Source of the DNA: Salpingoeca rosetta
Lineage: Eukaryota > Opisthokonta > Choanoflagellata > Craspedida > Salpingoecidae
DNA: 27,500 nucleotides
Direction: 5' to 3'
Assembly: GCF_000188695.1 (NCBI RefSeq)
Contig: NW_004754930.1
Location: 436,306 to 463,805 of the forward strand
Shown: piece by piece, positions 1 to 13,590 of the stretch
Numbering within the stretch: the first letter of the stretch is position 1
How the letters are laid out: every line of letters starts with the position of its first letter
The notes under the pieces: generated by a model
What the model saw: only the letters and a program-made list of their open reading frames with translations
Databases searched by the model: none
What the model was told of the DNA's origin: nothing
Translations under genes and position numbers: made by a program

Positions 1-73
<73 letters not shown>

Positions 74-87
74 CGTGCGTGCGTGTG

Positions 88-118
<31 letters not shown>

Positions 119-180
119 GTCTGTGTTGGTCTGTGTCTGTGTCTGTGTCTGCCTGTCTGTCTGTGTGTGCATTTTGTGAC
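1..180. repeat. (GT)n microsatellite grading into GTCT/GTCTGT repeats
   Basis: A nearly pure GT array occupies about the first 68 bases and continues beyond the window edge. It passes through GTGC units into CTGT/GTCTGT repeats up to about position 170. The open frames through it are only Cys-Val repeats and are not genes. From here to position 478 I see no gene, only a further (CA)n array. Confidence 0.95.
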
Positions 181-405
181 ACGACACAATGGGTGGCTGC
201 GGTTTTAAGTTAAGTGGCTGTTGTTTGTATTTGTTGTTGTTGATGTGCATTGCTGGACAGTTACGCTCTCGCTCCTTTCACCACACAATATGTGCAACGT
301 AAACGAACAGTGGAACACAACACCACAACTCCCGAGAACACAATCAACGAGAGAGGGGTAGGGAGAAGGAGAAGGAAAGACAGAGATAGAGACAGAGACA
401 AAGAG

Positions 406-406
<1 letters not shown>

Positions 407-472
<66 letters not shown>
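407..472. repeat. (CA)n microsatellite in the 3' flank of CFAP263
   Basis: About 33 CA units. On the transcribed strand of the neighbouring gene this is a (GT)n tract that begins six bases after the stop codon, so it should lie at the start of the 3' UTR. Confidence 0.95.
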
Positions 473-475
<3 letters not shown>

Positions 476-478
476 TTG

Positions 479-2722
479 CTACTTTCTCGTTGCGGTCAGG
501 CGGCGCGTTGAGCGGAGGGAGCGCCGGGTGTGGTCAAACTCCATCTGCACCGGTGGCGGCAATGTGGATGCGAGGTGTTGATGATGAGACGAGGCATGTG
601 ATGTGCAGGTCACAGTGAAATGTGCGAACACATGGCTGGAAGACGGACAAGCAAACAGAGGAAAAGAGCGGATACAAACACAGAGGCGGATACATACATG
701 CAACACTTACTCGCACGCACACGCCAACAACCAGCACACACACACACACACACGCAAACAGCACATACGCACACATGCCAACAGCCAGCACACACACACA
801 CACACACAAGCAAACAGCACATACGCGCACACACGCGCGCGCGCAAACAGCACAAGCATACACACACGCACACACACACACACACACACACCTGAGCGAG
901 GTCGAGTTTGCGCTCCATTGTGCGAACGGTCTGCTGGAGCTTTGGCATTGTTGCCTGCTGCTTCACCAGATCAAGCACCTCCGGCACGCGGTGGTCTTCA
1001 AGCTGCACCCCAGTGACAGACAATGGATTGACATGGGGGATGAGAGCAGTGGGATGGAGGAGAGATGTCGAAAGGAGGAGGTGGGAGTGGATGCCCAAAC
1101 ACAGCGAGTGCATGAGCCAACTTGGAACACATGCGAACACGCATGCACACACACACACATACACACGCACACACATACACACACATACCTGCTGGGAGAG
1201 ACTGTTGCTGCGTGCCTTGAGCTTTGCGTGTGCGCTGTCGACGCGTTGGCGCTCTGCTGCTATGCGACGAATGAGATCCTCACGACTCGAAATCTCCACA
1301 GCCACGCGGTCAGACTCCGCTTGCAGCACCCGCAGCCGGTCCTGGCGGTGGTGATGGTGGTGATAGTGATGGTGATAGTGATGGTGGTGATAGTGATGGT
1401 GGTGATAGTGGTGGTGGTGAGATTGATAGTGGCGATAGTGGCAATGACAGGACCACGACAACAGAGTACAGCCGCAGGAATGAAGCAGAATGCTCGATGG
1501 AGCGCAACTGACCCCTCGCCCCTTCTTCCAAACACACGCACACACACACATCACATCACACAACGATCGCTTCTCCCACTCGTGCGTGCGTGCGTGCGTG
1601 TGAATGCCCACCTTGAACTTCTCCAGCGTCTGGTTCGTCCTGCCTGCGGCCGACTTGAGTTTGGACAGCTCTTTGTTGCGCTTATCAATGTCAACGGAGA
1701 ACTGCTCATTCTCAATCTTCAGCTGCTCAAAGTCGACCTGGTGCAGGTGTCCGCCAATCTCGTCCTTGGCCTTGAGCTGCGACACCGCGCGCTGCTTGTG
1801 CGCCCGCATCGTCTGGTTCTTCACGTTCAGCTTGTCCTTCAGCGTTTCGCATTGCTGAGGTGATGGTGGGTGGTGGCAGTGGTGGGAACACGGAGGGAAT
1901 GACGTCATGAGAATACATGTGGCCAATGATGAAGATGCGCGGCACACGTTCGGCGGCAGCAGAGAAAAGATGAGAAAAGGCAACTCGACCACGTGTGCGT
2001 GCGTGAGAGAATGTTGGCGACACGAACCTTCATTCGCCGGCGATAGAAGGCGCGAAGAGCATCCGTCTCCACTTTTCCAGACCGCTGCAATCACACATAC
2101 ACATGCATGCATGCATGGGCGTGTGAGTGTATTGTTCGGAAAGAGCACCGTGTGCCGCTCGTGGGTCGGACAGAGCTATCCCCACAGCATGGGCAGCACG
2201 AACAAGTCAAGTCGGTTGGATGATCGATACACTGCGCTTGAGTGTGCATGTACAGACATATATGTGTGCACGTACACATGTTCCAAGAACACACACGCAC
2301 ACATGTACAACAGCACACACACACACACACACAAGCATATGCACAAGAGCACGCACGCACGCACACACATGTACAACAGCACGCACACACATATATATGC
2401 ACACGTGTATACATGCGCACCGAGAGTTCTGCGCTGCGTGTGACTTCGTCGTCAAAGAGCATTTCCAGCTTTGGAATCTCCATCAGGCGAACTTCTGATT
2501 CCGCAATCACAGCCTGCAGCGTGTGCACCTTCTGTAGCGACTCCTCTTTGAACCTGCACAGATAAGTAGCAAACAACAGCACATGACAGCAAGGTAATGT
2601 GAGTGGATTTGCATGTGTTTGTGGGTTGAGACACGGGGTGGCTGTGAAGGCGCTATCTGGAATATACTTCAAGCTCATAGTCAAAGGAGCACAATGGACA
2701 CACAAAAATCCACCGCGGTACG

Positions 2723-2790
<68 letters not shown>

Positions 2791-3133
2791 ATGCGATGGC
2801 GAAGCACATTCGCCACACGACTTTACTTACCGGCATCCAAACGGGGTGTGGACCTCTTCTAGCGTCGAGGCTTTCCGATCGGGTTCCGAGCCAGTTTCTG
2901 TACGAGTGGTTCCCAATCTTTAATTAGGCGACGCTGTTAGGATTCTTACGAATAAGAGAGACTTGGCGCGATGTGTGGATAAATAACCGGTTTGGCATTG
3001 CTCTGATCGTAGTAGTATATCTGACAGGTCACCCATCTATGCGCCACGTCCCCTCGTTAGCATGGACTTGTGTCTACAGAGTCTGTCCGGATGTCATTAT
3101 CTCAAAACACACACACACACACACACACCACTA

Positions 3134-3197
<64 letters not shown>

Positions 3198-4383
3198 ACC
3201 TCCTGTGTTTGTTGTGACATGACACTGACTGTTTGAGTTGGGCGCGGAGATAGTCGAGATCCCGCTGTGCAATATCGCTCTTCTGGACATCTGTGAGCAC
3301 AGTCGGTGCTGTGGAAGCAGCGCTGCGCGCACTCGAGCGCATCGACCGCGACCGTCGCCGTGTTGTGCGCTCCTTCACTTGCACCGTCTCCTGCGCATCC
3401 TCGTCATCTGTGATCACAGCGGCAGCAGTAGCAGCAGTCACGGCAGCAACACACGTGAGAAAGTTGCAACGCGTGCTGTGTAAAGTTGATGGCAGGCGCG
3501 CGTGTGACGTGCTCCCCACCTCCTTCATTTGCTCTCTAAGTACCTGTCTCAACTGCGTCCGCCTGTTGCCTGTCAAAATAGCGTTGCAAGCACTCCGTCT
3601 CCAGTCTCAGCGTCTCATTCGCTTCCCTGTGAGCAGCGCATCGCGTGCGTTGGTGGGTGAGCAAACCAATACTTGAGGCTCCTTGCGGTGCACAAGGTGG
3701 GACACACACACACACATGACAACACACAGAGAGAAGTAGACACGTGCAAAACCACGAGCAAACGTCGACGTACGCACACACACGCACACACACGCACACA
3801 CACACACGCACACACGCATATGTGCGCTTAAGTATCACTTCGCAACCGCGACGTACTGTTGTTCAAACACGCGTTGTTCCAACTCGTCAACATCCAGATC
3901 CGGAAATGGATCAAGCCACTCCTCCTCCTCCTCCTCATCGTCGTCGTGTTCCTCTTCTGCCTCCCCTTGCTCGTTCTCCTCATCATCATCGTCATCGCTC
4001 TCCCCTCTCTCATCCCCCTCGCCTCGGTCATTTTCCTCGTCTCCTTCCTTGGCAGTGCCTTCGGTTTGGTCTCCTCCCTCTCCTGCCTCAGCATGTTCTT
4101 CTCTCTCTGGCTCCGCTTCACCATCTTCATCTCGTACATCGTGTTCGGGCCTTTCGGTGGCTCCTCCCTCATCATCTCCCTCCTCTGTCGCTCCTTCCGC
4201 TAATGCACTGTCCTTTGGCCGCAACGCACTCCCGCCACGGCTTTGCTCCTTTTCCTGCTGCTGCTGCTGCTGCTGCTGTTGGTCTTCTGCTTCCGTGCCC
4301 GCACCGCCACCAACAACACCAACATCAACACCAACATCAACACCAACATCAGCACCAACATTAGCGCCCTCTGTCTCAGCCAT
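479..4383 (-). CDS. CFAP263: Cilia- and flagella-associated protein 263 (CCDC113), 516 aa, 9 exons
   Basis: CFAP263/CCDC113 is a coiled-coil protein of motile cilia; with CFAP184/CCDC96 it belongs to the conserved DUF4201-type family linked to the axoneme and basal body. Exons (minus): 4383-3857, 3626-3544, 3407-3230, 2553-2421, 2084-2028, 1854-1612, 1341-1189, 1002-892, 544-479. All junctions are GT..AG and in phase. Residues 1-175 are an acidic, Asp/Glu- and Gln-rich extension that human CCDC113 (377 aa) lacks. After that the family pattern is collinear: NETLRLETE near 178, [11 protein letters not shown] in exon 3, [10 protein letters not shown] at about 366-375, and [11 protein letters not shown] in exon 8. 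The start is the first ATG of the acidic frame, head-to-head with FDXACB1. CCDC96 is the alternative but fits less well. Identification is from recalled family similarity. Confidence 0.92.
1345..1440. repeat. GGTGATAGTGAT-type minisatellite in CFAP263 intron 6
   Basis: Irregular units of GGTGATAGTGATGGTGATAG lie directly upstream, in the sense of the gene, of the exon 7 acceptor. On the sense strand it is a C- and T-rich CACTATCACCATC tract and may serve as the polypyrimidine region of that acceptor. Confidence 0.85.
2723..3193. repeat. Two (CA)n(CT)n compound microsatellites flanking an ordinary-complexity island (CFAP263 intron 3)
   Basis: Intron 3 holds a CA-then-CT array at about 2723-2787 and a second one at about 3105-3193, in the same order and orientation. 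The roughly 315 bases between them are less repetitive and more AT-rich than other introns here. They include a perfect 7-bp-arm hairpin at 2797-2815 (TGGCGAA / TTCGCCA) and a 5-bp-arm hairpin with a CGAA loop at 2944-2957. No ORF or known RNA is recognisable. Confidence 0.85.
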
Positions 4384-4455
4384 CTTCGCTGCTCTCGCTG
4401 GCTCTTGGCAACCCGTGACTACTCTTCTTGGTGTTGTGAAGGGCCACTGCAAGTT
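4384..4455. promoter_or_regulatory. 72-bp bidirectional spacer between CFAP263 and FDXACB1 start codons
   Basis: The two ATGs face away from each other with 72 bases between them, so promoters and 5' UTRs must overlap or lie inside the neighbouring first exons. The spacer contains GGCAAC at 4407-4412, which matches one half of an RFX X-box. A second half-site is not obvious, so this is only suggestive. No TATA box is visible. Confidence 0.6.
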
Positions 4456-6729
4456 ATGAACATTCGCGGTATCTTTAAACAAAAGCCGTTCACTGCACGG
4501 AGCATGATGACTGGTGGCAGCATGAAGCTCGACACTGTGTGCTTCGCACAGCAGGGGTTGCTGTGCTGCTACGACAGCGATGGCGGCGGAGACAGCGACA
4601 CCGAAGGTGCAGATGGGCGCCATGAAGCTGCTCGTGGTGTGCAGCAACAACAACAGCGCCAACAGCAACAGCAAACGCAGAAGCAACAGCAACAGCAAAA
4701 CTCGACACACAAAACGCAGCTAGGTGGCAACGAGAACCATCGCGTTTTGATCTTGGGTGACGGCAACTTGTCGTTCGCCCACTCTGTGGCCACGCGCTTG
4801 TTAGACGCTGCTGCTGAAAGTAGCCAGCCTGCGAAGATTGTGGCCACGACGTACGATACCGAGGACATGCTGTTGGATCGTCACCCGGACAGTGTCACCC
4901 ATCTCCTTGCACTTCGTGCCATGCCCGAGCTGGTCAACGTGCAGACTGGTGTAGATGCCACCAACATCGCCAGCACGCTGGACACACAGGCTGCGGGCCA
5001 CGATGTATTTGACGAAATTGTGTTCACGTTTCCCCACGTGGGTGGGAAGTGTCCCATCGGCCACAACCGCGACTTGCTTTGCGGGTTCTTCGCCAGCGCC
5101 AAATGCTGTCTCGCCCCACGAGGCGTCATCTGCCTCACCCTGGCTGTTGGTCAGGGCGGTACGTCCTTCGACGCCATCAAGCGTCCAAGAAAAGGCGATC
5201 ACTGGCAAGCAGTCGAGGTGAGCAATGTTTGCTTTGTATTTACAGAGAGACAGAACGAGGCAGACAGAGCCAGAGGGACAGAGACTGACACGCACAGACA
5301 GAGACAGAGAGAAAGAGAGGGACAGAAACGGAGACAGAGACGGAGACAGAGAAAGAGCCTGACAGAGACGGAGACAGAGACTGAGACTGATGGATTGAGA
5401 CAGAGGGGGACACGGCGGCACAGTCACTTTTGTTTTCATGTCAGAACGCCGCTCGCTGCTCATGCACCTGTCTACTTTATACTCTCTTCCAGAACACAAG
5501 TACTGCCTTATAATGTTCCCGTCTCACAATCAGTGCCCACAACACTCGCCCTACTTGCTCTGCCTGGCGACAACTTTGCAATTACCTTTGATCCATCAAG
5601 CTGGCTGCCACGAGCGAGTTTCGGCTCGTGGGTGCTCGTCCGTTTCTCGCTCACGAATTCAAGCACTACACCTGCTCCGGTCGCCGCAGCACGGTACATA
5701 GCTTCTTGATGGCGGTGTACCAGTGCCTGCATACTGCGTTGTGTTTCCTGCATTGCTGTCGAGCTTGCTGGCGGAGTGGCCCTGGCTTCTCCTGAGGCCA
5801 AAGAAACCTTTGTGTGCAATGGGAGAGTTGTGTTCGATGTTCACATTGCTTCTTTGCAACGCGGTTGGTTGCCCCACAAGGAGATTGAAGCAACGCCCAT
5901 CACTGTCCCCATGACTCAGCTACGTGTTGTTTGTTTGTTTGTTTGTTTGTTTGTTTGTTTGTTTGTTTGTTTGTTTGTGTGTGCACGCAATGGTGTTGAC
6001 AGGCACGCACGTTTCGCACAGACGGTGCAACAACACTCTTCTTCACGCACAACCCGCCTCCGATCAAGGACGACGGCCAAAGACATGATGGAATTGACCA
6101 TAACAGCTTCCCCGTCTCCCTGCAAGCCCCATCACTCGAGTCGTCACCCCATTTCGAACCAGCGCACGACGAATCATATGCGCGCGCCTCTGCGCTCCCG
6201 CTCGTTCGCCTCGTCATCTCTCTCTTCCAGCACTGCTGGCACCCTACCCCTGACACAAAGGTTAGGTGTGCGTGTGTGGGGGGGGGATGGGGTGGGGTGG
6301 TGGATGTGTATGCTGTCTGCTGTTCTGTTTGGCTGCCATGTGCGAACACAGCTCACCTCACTCCATCAATCCACGAAATGCAGATGACCGTGCTCAACGT
6401 TACCCAACCAGACCAACCCCTCTTTGCTGGGTGAGTGCAAATATATATGTGTGTGTGCATATGTGTGCGAACACCTCTTCCTTCAGTCCCTGTTCGCCTC
6501 ACGCTCTTATCTTGTCATCCACATACACAAACTTGCATTCACACATACACATACACGCATGTGCTCTGTCTGGCGCGCGTCATGAACAGGAAAGCGCCCA
6601 TTGCAAGCGCAGCCACTGAAATCACACACGCCCTCAGGGTATTGCAAACGCTCAGTGCATGTGCGTGTGCGTGTGTGCTGTGGTACTGTCTGAGAGTGTG
6701 TGTGTGTGAACAACAACAACAACAACAGC

Positions 6730-6772
<43 letters not shown>

Positions 6773-7517
6773 GCAACAACAACAACAACAACAGCAACAA
6801 CAACAACAACAACAACAACAGCAACAACAACAACAACAACAGCAGCAGCAGCAGCAACAATGCACGCACGCACGCGCACAGCCCACCGCATCGCTTTCTC
6901 ACTTCGTGCTCATGTGCGTGTGTGCATCAGGAGGTGGAGGAGCAACTGTTACAGCGTGTTCCAACTCTGAACGCGGCAGGCAGTCTGAAGCACAACCCAG
7001 ACACAAGCACGGACGATGGTGATGGTGATGGTGACGACGTATCTGCGACAGCGGTGATGTGTACACGGGGAGTCGGGTCGACGGAGAGCAGGCCTTCGTC
7101 ATTGGAATCGCCCACCACCACAGTTGCCCTGATCGACGTGACGCAACTCCTCTGCGAATGGTTTGGTGTCGAAGACGACCGCTGTGTGCACACGCGAGAC
7201 TGGCTGCTGCTGCACACGCTGGGTGGTGCTCCCCACCCACTCGCTCGTGTGTGTGTACTGGCAACAAGGGAGCAGATCAAAGCTGCGCACTTGCACCACT
7301 GCCGCGCCAGTGACGACGATGATCATGATGATGATGATGGCGGTGGCAACGACGATGTCGCTAGCGTGGTGGCGACTAGTGGTGACGTTGACATGGATGC
7401 ACTGCCTGCATCCGGCGCAGGGTGTGGTGCGTGCCTTGATTCGCCAGCTTGGACACACGACGTCAGCTTCTGGGTGCCCGCACTTGATGCTGGTGACAAT
7501 GTGGATAATATTGATGG

Positions 7518-7555
<38 letters not shown>

Positions 7556-7640
7556 GTCTGGAGCAGCAGTGGTTGGCACATGTGCAAACGATCACAGATT
7601 CAGTGGCCGGCGAGGCGCTTGCGGTGAGACCGAATGCGTA

Positions 7641-7719
<79 letters not shown>

Positions 7720-8253
7720 TGTGAGCTGTGGTGATGACGACTCCTGCATTTGACAACCGAGCGCACGGCCGTACCGCACGCGTGCCACATCGTGTCCCCT
7801 TGTTGCAACACACGTGCAGTGGCAATGTGCGTGCGACAAAACAGATATCACATGTCTGCTCACAACAATGTTGTGCAATTTGCGTGTCGGCTTGCTGCGT
7901 GGCGCCAGTCGTGTGCGTGTGTTGACCGCTTTCAGCATCCGCACACACGTGCGCGCAGTTTCTGTTATCGCCTCGTCTACCAAGGCTGTGACACGGCCGT
8001 CAGCGAAGACACAGGTAGCACATGCGTGTGTGTGTATGTGTCTGTGTGTCTGTGTGGGTGTGTATGTGTGTGTGTGTGTGTGTGAGTGGGTGGGTGTTTC
8101 GCGCAACGAATGCTTGCATATCCATGGTTTGCTTGTCGATTATTCTTGCTCATAACAAACGTACACCCAAACGCACACACACATACAACAGCTTGGCAGT
8201 GGCAGCAGTCTGTCCGCTCGCGTCTTGCAGATCTTGGGTGTGAACTGAGGTGA
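4456..8253 (+). CDS. FDXACB1: FDXACB1 orthologue: BMT5-like Rossmann domain plus C-terminal FDX-ACB domain, 736 aa, 9 exons
   Basis: Exons: 4456-5217, 5601-5693, 5764-5923, 6022-6260, 6384-6430, 6590-6638, 6931-7623, 7909-8014, 8192-8253; all GT..AG and in phase. Residues 96-285 are the BMT5-like (DUF2431) Rossmann fold, with the nucleotide-binding loop LGDGNLSFA (100-108) and FPHVGGK (192-198). Yeast BMT5 methylates U2634 of 25S rRNA; whether FDXACB1 proteins do so is unknown to me. The C-terminus is a ferredoxin-fold anticodon-binding domain as in phenylalanyl-tRNA synthetase: HDVSFW at 626-631, VDRFQHP in exon 8, and the canonical ending LGCELR. A Gln-rich segment lies between start and Rossmann fold, and a 12-residue poly-Asp run (647-658) interrupts the FDX-ACB domain. 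The frame is open upstream, so later ATGs (4504, 4507, 4522) are possible starts. Confidence 0.9.
5236..5405. repeat. GAGACA/GACAGA-rich simple repeat in FDXACB1 intron 1
   Basis: Purine-rich, imperfect GAGACAGAGACAGA units occupy the 5' half of intron 1 on the sense strand. The frame stays open through it, but the deduced Arg/Glu/Thr sequence has no family similarity, and splicing across it restores the conserved VE|LAATSEF junction. Confidence 0.85.
5927..5980. repeat. (GTTT)n microsatellite adjoining the FDXACB1 exon 3 donor
   Basis: About 13 GTTT units start within a few bases of the 5' splice site at 5924. Because GT recurs every four bases, many weak alternative donors exist in register. 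Confidence 0.92.
6711..6862. repeat. (CAA)n with CAG interruptions in FDXACB1 intron 6
   Basis: About 50 CAA/CAG triplets. In two frames this reads as poly-Gln or poly-Asn, in the third as poly-Thr-like sequence. The phase-consistent splice from 6638 to 6931 removes it, so it is treated as intronic. Exonic polyglutamine remains possible if the intron is retained. Confidence 0.9.
7512..7555 (+). repeat. (GAT)n trinucleotide repeat inside FDXACB1 exon 7
   Basis: A pure GAT run codes for 12 consecutive Asp residues between the HDVSFW strand and the next helix of the FDX-ACB fold. It stays in frame with conserved residues on both sides. Confidence 0.92.
7645..7717. repeat. (GT)n microsatellite near the 5' end of FDXACB1 intron 7
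   Basis: About 36 GT units begin roughly 20 bases after the donor at 7624. GT is on the sense strand. Confidence 0.95.
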
Positions 8254-8264
8254 CCGCGACCGGT

Positions 8265-10675
<2,411 letters not shown>

Positions 10676-10830
10676 CTGCGCCACCCGCCAAGCGGAATGA
10701 GACAGAGAGCGAGCGAGCGTGTGTGTGTATGTGTGTGTATGTGTGTGTATGTGTGGTTGTGTGTGTATGTGTGTGAATGAGTGAGTGAGTGAGTGAGTAG
10801 GTATGTGTGTGTGTGTGTGTGCCAGCCAGC

Positions 10831-12079
<1,249 letters not shown>

Positions 12080-12245
12080 TAGTGTGACAGGAGCCAAGGT
12101 AACAGTGAGGGGGGGGGCTGAGACAATACCGGCGTCCACGCGATCATTCATACACGCACTCACAGCAACCCAACACATACGTGCATACACTCCACCACGA
12201 CAAACACACAATGCACATGCTCACACGCACACACGAGCACACACG

Positions 12246-12280
<35 letters not shown>

Positions 12281-12355
12281 GCACACACACACACACACAC
12301 AAGCACACAAACACGGTCATAAATCGTTATCATCATCGTCACTTTGCACGGAATG
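12080..12355. repeat. Convergent intergenic spacer with (CA)n array
   Basis: This separates the ends of the tentative plus-strand gene and the FN3 gene. It contains a short G run near 12109-12117 and CA-rich repeats at about 12225-12310. No gene is seen. Confidence 0.75.
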
Positions 12356-12943
12356 TCAAAGTGTGTGAAGGAACGGACCTGGCTTTGCTGGTGCACGCGT
12401 GGCTGATGGGTCGTTTGCTTGGTTCCTGCGCACCACCGCCCCAACTTTGGCATCGTTGTCACTGTCGTCGTCCACGTCACTACCGGCATCATCATCGTCA
12501 TCATCGACCACTGTCTCACCCTGCACCCAGTCGTCTCCGCCTGTTTGCAATCCGAAACCGCAGGGACATTGCAAATGATGAACAATGATGTGCTCGATGA
12601 AACGCGCCTATTCGAAGCGCGTGTCGTCTACTTCTGCTCAACAACTGCTCAACGACAGCACACGCACACATACACACACACGCACACGCACGCGCGCGTA
12701 CAACGAAAGGTACCTTGAAGCTTGAAGCGGTTGAGTGCAGAGTCACGAGTGCGCTGTGTGAGGATGTGCGTGCAAGGACCCTCACCAGCAGATGTAAAGG
12801 CAAGAACTGCCCATCACACACACAAAACCGGGTTGACTGTGAGCTGCGCTGTGCTGTGCGGCCGACATGCCTTCAGACAACACAAATGCACGAGAATGCA
12901 CACGCACGCAATAATCACGTTCAGGCATACACAAAAACAGCGC

Positions 12944-13007
<64 letters not shown>

Positions 13008-13590
13008 TCTGAAAGCGGTATGGTGTGATGGGGTAGAGGTGGCGTGCTGTGTATGAGGTGGAGCCTGGGGTGAGTTCGACAACATTGAACTCTTCCTCCT
13101 TTGCCTGGTCAAAGAAGAGCCTGTAGCCGCGCAGGGTGCCGTTGAGGCGGCCCGGTGGTTTCCAGGCCACGGTGATGGTGTCCGTTGTCACGTGCGTGGC
13201 GTGGAGACTTCGGGGCGCTGTCGGCACATCTTCCAGCGTGCGGCACGGCACTGGCTCCGTTGTTGGGAGCACGCCGGCCTTGGCTGCGGCGACGCGGTGC
13301 TGTCCTGTGGAGAAGGTCTGCACTGCAATCTCGTACTCGCAGTTTGGTCGCAGGCCCGTGATTTCGTGGGAGTCGTACGTGTCGTCCTGTTGGTGGGCCA
13401 CAACAAAGGCGGCGAGGCCCTTGCGTCGCCGCAGCACGCGGAACGAGAACTTGAATGCGCCAGCATTGCGGGCGCCATGGGTGCTGCCGCCCACAATGTC
13501 TGCCACCTTTGGCACGCTCCATGTCACGATGATGCTCTTGCTGCTTGTTGCTCTGGCCTGCACATTTGTGGCCACTGGCAACGACGCCAT
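12356..13590 (-). CDS. Two-domain fibronectin type III protein with acidic C-terminal tail, 286 aa, 3 exons
   Basis: Exons (minus): 13590-13008, 12806-12714, 12540-12356, all GT..AG and in phase. The first FN3 domain spans about residues 4-105 with its core Trp in SIIVTW and Tyr in CEYEIAVQTF. The second begins near VPTAPRSLHA, with TITVAW and PYRFQILAFTSAGEGP, whose last strand is only formed by joining exons 1 and 2; this strongly supports that splice. Exon 3 codes a tail with two Asp-rich runs ending PGPFLHTL. There is no signal peptide or membrane segment, so it is probably intracellular, perhaps an adaptor; I cannot name a family. The start is the first in-frame ATG after a stop. A strong donor, CAG|GTAAGT, just upstream at 13616-13617 leaves open an upstream exon spliced to a later acceptor. 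Confidence 0.75.
12948..13003. repeat. (CA)n at the 5' end of FN3-gene intron 1
   Basis: In the sense of the gene, the exon end TTTCAGA is followed at once by GTGCGTGTGTGT and about 27 GT units. Confidence 0.93.

Noticed and set aside
205..473. Cys-Val, His-Thr and similar open frames over dinucleotide arrays throughout the window
   Set aside because: They are translations of (GT)n or (CA)n without stops and show no independent coding features.
2970..3030. Possible U2 snRNA-like fragment (TTTGGC, GATC, GTAGTAT, CTG in order)
   Set aside because: The strongly conserved U2 5' block is not continuous and the branch-site-pairing region is not intact, so the resemblance is short-word coincidence.
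6700..7022. Long poly-Gln/poly-Asn open frames over the CAA array
   Set aside because: The array lies inside a phase-consistent FDXACB1 intron (6639-6930). The frames carry no conserved sequence until the real exon begins at 6931.
12597..12640. Alternative last FN3-gene exon reading EVDDTRFE and a stop after the acceptor-like TTGAGCAG
   Set aside because: It is also in phase, but the acceptor at 12541-12542 has a better upstream tract and leads into a longer, G/C-ending acidic exon, so it was preferred. It remains a minor alternative.
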